Source of the DNA: Icerya purchasi
Taxonomy: Eukaryota; Arthropoda; Insecta; Hemiptera; Monophlebidae
DNA: 64,000 nucleotides
NCBI GenBank assembly: GCA_039619475.1
Contig: CM077115.1
Span: forward strand, 556,224,826 to 556,288,825
Direction of reading: 5' to 3'
Under the pieces are notes generated by a model. The model worked only from the letters and a program-made list of their open reading frames with translations, did not search any database and had not been told where the DNA came from. The stretch's first letter is position 1; every line of letters begins with the position of its first letter. Positions 57,017 through 64,000 of the stretch are shown here, in pieces. Made by a program: the position numbers and the translations under genes.

Positions 57017-58125
57017 TTATAGAAGATTATGCTTTAGACGCCTGTGCTTATAATTTGAATACATAAATTGGAGTTGCCTGAAATCGTAATTCCCGATGTG
57101 GTTAATAAGTGGATTACTATGGGTCGAGCAATTTTCAAAAAATTTTTTTGCCGAAGAAAGTACATAATTACGAAGATATGGTAGTTTGAGGACATTATGG
57201 ATCATTCGAATTCTGGAGTAGCGGGATGCGTTTAGTACGCACATGAGACATCTATTTTGTATGAGCTGTAATTGTTTAAAGCGGGCGTTAGAAACTGAGG
57301 ACCACACAGGCGATGCGTAGGTTAAAATTGGTCTAATAAGTACCTTATATAGAATTAATTTGTTGTGAATATTTAGAAACGATCTGCGATGGAACATTGG
57401 ATAAATAACGCAGATAGCGCGATTAGTTTTGGCGACTGCATGATCGAGATGTTTATTAAAGTTTAACCTTTTATCTAATATTACGCCGAAGTATCGAGCT
57501 TGATCGGACCAAGGAATATCGGTACCTAGTATATGCAGTTTCTTAGGGGTCAATGGGTACCTACGAGAAAATAGAATTGCCTCAGATTTTTCCGGATTAA
57601 TAGAGATACGTCATTTTTTAAAAAAGCGAAGGACGCGGTCAACCTCATGTTGGAGCTTGTTGGCTATTGCATTCGGTCTGTATGAGCTGCAATAAAGCGC
57701 AGCATCATCGGCAAAGAGCGCCGTGTTAATGCAGGGCGATACAGGGAAATCATAAAGAAATATGTTAAATAAAATTGGCCCCAACACACTGCCCTGTGGG
57801 ACACCAGCTAAGCATGTTTTAGATGACGAGGAGGTATTAGAGATGTGAACAGCGAATGTTCTGTTGCTTAAATAGCTTTTAACTAGTTTAATAAGATAGG
57901 CCGGGAAATTGGTCTTGATCATTTTAAAGATTATGCCATCATGCCAAGTAGTGTCGAATGCATTGGCCACGTCTAGTAATATCACGCCTGTGGGTTATGA
58001 ATTCCCCAATTCTAGCAATTTGCTGTACCGTTGAATGTTCAGGCTTGAACCCGAACTGCTCTGATGGAATGATATTTGAGCTATCAGAGTGAAGCAGGTG
58101 CCCCATTAAATTCAATGGCAGATGA
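57017..58125 (-). pseudogene. Second Jockey-type LINE, RT remnant
   Basis: Starts near 58125 with 'SNIIPSEQFGFKPEHSTVQQ' (QFGFxxxHST motif). After a frameshift at about 57990 the 124-aa frame (57611-57985) has 'ILLDVANAFDTTWHDG' (catalytic Asp), 'LAGVPQGSVLGPILFNIF' and 'ALFADDAALY'. A further break near 57600 leads to a 178-aa frame (57017-57553) with 'ARYFGVILDKRLNFNKHLD' and 'LIRPILTYASPVW', the RT thumb. Sequence differs clearly from the 55.2-56.5 kb copy, so it is a different Jockey subfamily. No poly(A) tail or target duplication was identified. Inactive. Confidence 0.85.
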
Positions 58126-60347
58126 CTTTAAATTTTCACAAACACTTGCTACAATACCTTTTCGCATTTTGATTCCTAATAATTCATTGTTATAAAGTAA
58201 ATAAGACAGTGGCAGCAAGAACCAAAGCATCTATGAAAAAGTTTGTTATAACAGAGAAACTTAATTTATACTATAAAAGATTTGTATGTTACACCTACGG
58301 ATTTAATTATAACTAATATTTAATACTGTTTTCTAGTAAAACTATTAATGTTACATATTTATTTTATTTTAAATGTAATTAGCATCGATCTTTTGCTTTT
58401 CTAATTTATTTTTAATTTTTATTTTGTAATGTAAATGAAAATAGTTTAGTTAGAAATATATATATATATTTTTTACTTGCTCACAAACAAAGAATTCGGA
58501 TCGGATTAATAACAAAAATAAGAAAGAAGTAAAGTCTAATAAAAATACTATCTTTCTTACTATTTCTAAATTACTATTTTAGCCAGAATTTTAAAATTTT
58601 TTTATTTTTCACCTAAACAAAAAATAAAATTTAAATTAAATTGTAGTAATTATGTATTTTTAAAGCATTTTTAAATTTCTAAAGAAGTCGCTATTTGATT
58701 TTCTCTACGAAACAAGGTATTTCTTAAATCTATCGCTTACCATAGAAGATATTACGTAATTATATAATTTCCCCTTCCAAAAAATTTCTCTCTAGATCCG
58801 TCTTCGTTTTAATTGCTATACAAATACTTACGATTGTTCTTAAATTCACTAATTAGTGCCTTCTGTGCTGATTATTAATTTCCTCACATATTAATTGCAA
58901 TGAAAAGTAAAGAATTGAATTTTGCAGCATTTTAAAGAAGAACCTAATTTTACATTTTGAAATAATCGTAACTCAATTATTGGAAATTTTTTTAGTGAGA
59001 GCGTGTTTAGAGGTCAAATTACCCCAAGAAAGGGGCGAAATTTCTATTCAAAAAAATTTCTAAAAAAACCCATAGGTTTAGATTATTTTTATCTTTATTC
59101 TGTGATATAACTAATTTATAACAATGGTATGTTAACCCGGCATTACACGCGGGGTGAACTGTAACGGGAGTACCTGCATAGTGAGATTTTCCCTTACCCT
59201 AATCAAATGGACTTTTTGTTTTATTCTATTGTGTCTTTTATTACTTCTATGTATAATATAAGTTCTTTTTAGTTGTTTTTCGTTTCTTTGGCAGATTTAA
59301 TAATTTAACAATCATAATTTAGTAAATATACATAAAAATTTTTATAAAAAAAAGCATGAACGAATTTTTGTAATATTTTTGGTATTTATAAAATTTGAAT
59401 ATGCCTAAAAGGTATTATAAACAGTACTTTTATTTAAGTTTTTTGTGTTTAAAAAAAATTAATGAAAAATATAATTTACATAACTAAAAACAAAAATTAC
59501 TTTACATCACTTTTCTCTGGTTTTATGTATTTTCTCATTATAATGAACGTTCCACTTAGTTATTTTATCTCTTCCCATGTACAAATGACATTTCATCTTT
59601 TATTATTTCTATCTGATCATTCATTTTTGTGATGTTATCATCGTCGCCTGAAATTTCACTGTCAGTGTTATGATCACTGACATACACACCTGATCTTCTT
59701 CATTTTCACTCGCACTATCGTTAACATCGCTTCCGAATTCCCATCTAACATCTTTTCCTTTATTTTCTACTTCTTCCTCCATTTTCTGTAACCACTGTAA
59801 TATTTTTTCTTCATTCCCCTTTTCCATTTTCAATAACTGATATATATTAAATAGATATACATTTAATTATATATCAAAATAGCTTGATCCTTGAATCTTT
59901 CAAGATGATAGTTTTTATATAATACATACAGGTAGATAAATTTCAATTAACTACGTTTCTCTTAAAAAATATAATTTATTGTAACTTCCTCAACGCACTT
60001 CTGCAACGCAAAAAAGGTAACCCAGATTTTTAAATAACGTAAAAACATATTTCACGTTATCCTCGATGTAGGAATAATAAAATCATTAATATACAAACAT
60101 ACATACATATATATATATGTGTGTATACATATATACATATATATAATATAAACGTATATGTATATATTATATATAATAACCATACTACGTTATGGAGACA
60201 CCTCCATGACACTCCAAGATTTCAGAACTGATAAATTTAATTTACGTTTTCCGTAGTAATTTCTAATATGGGAACATGATTTTTAATTAACACGAAACCA
60301 TAATAAATTTTCTTATTATCATCAATGTAAGAATGGCGTAGTCGGTA

Positions 60348-60348
<1 letters not shown>

Positions 60349-60380
<32 letters not shown>
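60349..60380. repeat. (TA)n microsatellite
   Basis: TA dinucleotide tract. Confidence 0.9.
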
Positions 60381-60382
<2 letters not shown>

Positions 60383-60658
60383 TGGAAAGACTTTGCCTCT
60401 TGCTCATTTCAATTACACCTCACAGCATCGTTAATTATTAAGCTATCAAAACATTAAACGATTATACTTCTACGCACTATAAAAGATTACTCTCGTAAAT
60501 TTTGTGATTTATGATACGAAATTATGCAGGCAGCTAGCTGGTGTTTCATATCCGGGTAATACCTTGTTCGACTTCCGCTGTTACCCGTTGAAAATATACT
60601 CGTGCATTCGGTTAATGTCCTTAGTTGACGAGCCTAAAGAATTATAATAATACAAAAG

Positions 60659-60664
<6 letters not shown>

Positions 60665-60746
<82 letters not shown>

Positions 60747-60755
60747 CGTGTGTGT
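60665..60755. repeat. (TA)n(TG)n compound microsatellite
   Basis: About 15 TA units switch directly into about 30 TG/CG units. TA/TG purine-pyrimidine alternation of this length can form non-B DNA; that is general knowledge, not shown here. Confidence 0.95.
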
Positions 60756-61020
60756 AAAAAGATAAAATCTTATACAATCATTTATCTGTGAAATGAATTT
60801 GTTTCTGATGCTTAGTTGGCAAAAGGCGTGAAGCGAAAGAAGTGATCGCGAGCATAATTACTATTGGAGTGTTTTCCGACTGCTATTTAAAATAGTTTCC
60901 CGTGTTTTATTTAAAGAAAAAAAATGCAAAAAACATGACTGAACCTTTTTTAATTTTGAAAGTTAATTTTCTCGCGCTGCCAAGTAAATCGGTCAACACT
61001 CGGATGTATTGCGTTGCATT

Positions 61021-62060
61021 GTCGCGCCGAACTGAGGGTGATTAAATGTATTTTTAGAGCGACACGGAGGCAAACAGGCGCGCTGAGGTGAAATAATTCA
61101 AGAAGGAAAAGTTAATTTTGTTCAGGGCTGAAAATGGAAATCGTCGTTTTTCTATATTTAAAGCGGGCAAAGAAATTCCGAGACGCGACTTTTTCGTACG
61201 AAGAAAGCGGAAGTTGGACGGCGAGAGCATGTTCTTAGTTGGAGGACAGTCTGCGGGGAATAGAAAGGAGTTCGGGGATCTTCTTCTCGGAGCGGCCTGG
61301 GATGCGTACAAGGGCGAGAATTTGTATTAATAGAGTGATATCGCTGGACCTTGTTCGCTAGACCGGCATGCTTGCTGTGCGTGTTCAGATAGGTCGTCAG
61401 CGGATTTTGCTGGAGAACGACGATGTAATTGGAGCTGATGCGCAGAGATCGGCAAGCGACGTGGCAGCCTAATAGAGGTGTCCGGTGCCTAGGGTACCGG
61501 CGAGGTCCGCGGCTAGCGACGCCCGACGACGGTACACGATGGCCGAGCAGATAATGTGCATTCGGCGCTTGTGGGGTACGTTTGGTCTGCCGTTTTTTCG
61601 AAATATCCGGCGCAACCGTGTGGTCTGCTAGTGGTTCGTAATGCGAGTAGTCGGTTTTCGTCGGTAGCAGCTGCTTAGGGCAGCCCGTACAGCTGCTTGC
61701 AGCTAGTGTGGCTTACTACAGCCCGCACTTTCCTTTTCTCTTTCGAAAAACCGCGCCCCCCCTCGCCACCGGTCGACCGTTCGCGTCTTTGTCTAAACGA
61801 CTGCCAGCAATCAGCAATGTAAAACAACGAAGCCCTTCATCCGCTTCTATTTTTACTTTTATTTTCATTATCATTATCAGCGGCTTTTTTCCTTTTCTTT
61901 TTCACCGTTCGAACGAGGCACGCGCCCATTTTGGATTTCACCTGCCTACAATTCCCTCCACGGCAATAGTTGCTTAACTTGAAAGGCCCATAGGCGAGCG
62001 CGCGCTATTTTCTATAGCCTATTAAAGCGTGCAGCTCCGGGTGAACGTGTATTATTATTA
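61021..62060 (+). promoter_or_regulatory. CpG-rich block, possible gene start
   Basis: Locally GC- and CpG-rich against an AT-rich background, especially 61,320-61,620. This is what a promoter/5' UTR or first exon often looks like in an AT-rich insect genome. No TATA box was identified. A candidate first coding exon is at 61539-61575. No downstream exon was recognised within the window. Confidence 0.35.
61539..61575 (+). CDS. Possible first coding exon (very short)
   Basis: The ATG sits in good context (cacgATGGCC) and opens 'MAEQIMCIRRLWG'. It is followed at 61576 by GTACGT, a strong-looking 5' splice site that would leave phase 1. Without splicing the frame reaches a stop after about 30 codons. 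There is no homology evidence; it is given because of start context, donor site and CpG-rich setting together. Confidence 0.2.
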
Positions 62061-63129
62061 CCAGTGGCACTCCAAACTGACGACGATGACGCTACAGAAA
62101 TACTGACACGAGTGTGGATTACAGATGAGGGATCGAGTTTTTGACACAGAGAATGAAAATAACCATGATACGCAACTTTCCTTTATTTTTGTTTTTTGTT
62201 GTCGTTAGTTTTTTGCCTTTTTTTTTTTTTTTTTTTTTTTTTTGGTAAATTACGAGTACAAAAAAAAAGTTGACTAGGCATCGTTTACGAAGAGCCGCAA
62301 ACTGTTTAAAAAATGAAAATTCAGTATGCCAGTATGCGGTGTCACTAATGATAGAAGAAAATTAGAGTTTGCTAGAGATAAAGACTGTTTCATTTGCCTG
62401 CGTGCCCAAGCAGCCTATTAGTGAACCGAAATTAAAATTTTGTCCAATACGTGTTGGATATACATACATATATTGCGGCAAGAAGATAATTCGATGAAAC
62501 ATTTTGCAAGCTTCAAATTTTTTCCGAGGAAAGATAAAATTATTTATAAGAAATTTGATTTATGTCAAGGGCGTGCAATATTCAAAATTTAGAGAGAAAT
62601 AATCTTCAGGAAATTCAAATCAAATCAAATTTAATTCGAAATAGGAAAAATAAAACACAAAAATGATATAAATAAAATAAGAAAATTATAAATGCTCAAC
62701 TTGAATTTTAAGAAGGGGGGAGTTTCGCGTCAACTGTAGGGAAGTGTCAAATCGTATTTTACCTTTTTTTTTTTTTTTTTTTTTTTTTTTATTAAAAAAT
62801 AAGTTGTGGGTCCCGCAAGGAATATATTTGTAGAATTCACGTGGATTAGTTTTTTTGTGCATTTGTGATTTATCTTTTGCGAATTTCGGCTTATCAGTTT
62901 CATTAGAGAAAGGAACACGCCGGTAAGTTCGTTTTAATTATATCGGTTCTTTTCTTATCAGTATAAGTAACGTCTTCTTATACCATTTAATATAACGGAA
63001 ACATGAATATTTCTAGCCGCCTTAAAGCGCCCTGGCCCTTCGCAAATGATGACGGTAGCGGTGGATGACGATTCGCCAGACGGAGGACTTTATTATTCCG
63101 ATAAAGGGGGCCTGATAGTATTAACCAAG
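62061..63129. other. AT-rich spacer with two long T-runs
   Basis: T-runs at 62219-62243 and 62766-62790 could be tails of minus-strand retroelements. The sequence to the right of the second has no recognisable ORF apart from a short frame at 62730-62918. Confidence 0.45.
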
Positions 63130-64000
63130 ATGTAGAAATGGAACATTATAATAAAAAGATTAATAATAACGAAAATAACTATAAAATAAAAATGAGAGTA
63201 ATATGAATAATTCGAATACTAGTGAAAACCAAAATAAAGAGACCTATTCTCACTTATGAAACTTATACGTCTTTTAAAGTAATCATTCAATCAAAGAATC
63301 TCTACGCTAATATTGCAAATCTTCAAGTAGCAAACATTTTAAAGAAATTCAACTATTTAGATAACATTTTAGAAATCAAAAAGGCAGTTAGAAGGAGGGT
63401 TATTATTGAATGTAGATACAGAACGGAGTAACTAATAGGTTGGTCTTAGAAAATAGTCTTGAACGAATTCGGAGTCATTGCATATATATTCCATTATTGT
63501 ATTTAACGAGATCCGTAGTCATTAAAGATGTCGATATAGAGACATCACGGCCGAAGAAATTATGGAGAGAATTGATTGCGGTATGTACGTAACACAGAAA
63601 ATAATTAGATTAAGTAGGAAAATATACCAAGAAGGGAAGGTAGCCTACATACCTTCAAAAACTATTCAGATACTGCGGGCAGAGCATTCCTAAATATGTA
63701 TACATAAATAGGGTGAGGTTTGAGGTTGAACCCGATATACAACCAATTCGACAATGCTTTCATTTCTTATACTCTTCTACAAATTGTAAAGCTTCGAGAA
63801 AAAGATGTATTGAATTCTCCTCGACGCTCATAACGCAATGTGCGGAAGAAAAATATTATACAAATTTCCATAATCGTCATTCCTTAGTATTGAAAGAGTG
63901 TCATGAAAACGGATTCGGTAAAAAGACATTGAAATATTAATGGCTTTAAGAAATATAAGCTTCTCCGGAGCCTCAAAGGAAATACCAACAGTGAATATAC
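63130..64000 (+). pseudogene. I-type LINE ORF1 (gag-like) remnant, runs off window
   Basis: Pieces in three frames follow the order of I-type LINE ORF1 proteins. A first frame (63222-63431) has 'TYTSFKVIIQSKNLYANIAN' and 'ILEIKKAVRRRVIIECRY', an RNA-recognition-like module. Then come 'RSVVIKDVDIET' and 'GRAFPKYVYINRVRFEVEP'. A frame at 63713-63940 holds 'RQCFHFLY' with spaced Cys residues ('SRKRCIE', 'TQCAEE', 'KECHEN') where CCHC zinc knuckles are expected; several Cys/His are lost. The last part reads '...ALRNISFSGASKEIPTVN', the usual MAxxNISFxEA end zone. Several frameshifts. ORF2 would lie to the right of this window. Confidence 0.65.

Larger units (their letters stand above)
58126..61020. 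other. AT-rich stretch without recognised genes
   Basis: Holds microsatellites (60349-60380, 60665-60755) and short frames. A Glu/Lys-rich 70-codon frame on the minus strand at 59621-59833 shows no domain. Confidence 0.5.

Noticed and set aside
1..64000. CRISPR array, operon, rRNA cluster or prokaryotic origin
   Set aside because: No spaced identical repeats, no dense coding and no rRNA signatures; the DNA is clearly eukaryotic and transposon-rich.

Overview
The window looks like nuclear DNA of an arthropod, most likely an insect. It is strongly AT-rich and full of microsatellites and long A/T runs. It carries a mariner with the D,D34D signature, Jockey-, R1- and I-type LINEs, hAT remnants and a decayed Polinton/adintovirus-like insertion. 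There are no bacterial operons, rRNA genes or CRISPR arrays. I cannot name the species; a hymenopteran is a guess. No multi-exon host gene could be built. The only hint of one is a CpG-rich stretch near 61.0-62.0 kb with a possible first coding exon, and a second GC-richer stretch at 19.3-20.3 kb.

Layout. 0.1-0.56 kb: 3' remnant of an endonuclease/reverse-transcriptase LINE on the minus strand. 4.2-9.6 kb: a 5,425-bp element with ~1-kb inverted arms, CGGGCGC-rich subterminal repeats and a perfect 10-bp target duplication (Foldback/Mutator-like, no recognisable transposase). 10.47-10.54 kb: tiny piggyBac-like MITE. 14.9-16.3 kb: decayed hAT with transposase remains. 16.9 kb: strong hairpin. 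17.16-17.27 kb: 15-bp tandem array. 20.4-21.7 kb: structurally intact mariner with a 358-aa transposase. 24.8-26.7 kb: R1-like LINE with a 10-bp duplication, followed by the end of another LINE. 27.7-28.0 kb: hAT MITE with a perfect 8-bp duplication. 30.8 kb: tRNA-like SINE. 31.4-32.0 kb: another LINE remnant. 38.6-39.0 kb: hAT end. 39.8-41.2 kb: Jockey LINE that seems to have landed in a diverged copy of the 4.2-9.6 kb arm. 41.5-42.0 kb: LINE 3' end.

The most layered part is 48.9-58.1 kb. A Polinton/adintovirus-like insertion keeps traces of a phospholipase-A2-like domain, an adenain-like cysteine protease, a capsid-like protein and, on the opposite strand, the N-terminal part of a protein-primed family B DNA polymerase. 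All are broken. An R1-like LINE (50,548-53,287, 9-bp duplication) splits this block, and that LINE is itself split by an I-type LINE 3' end. Two Jockey-type LINEs follow. The window closes with the gag-like ORF1 of an I-type LINE that runs off the right edge.

The sequences here do not act together as a pathway. The window is best read as a record of successive insertions of different ages, from an apparently young mariner to a heavily decayed virus-like element.
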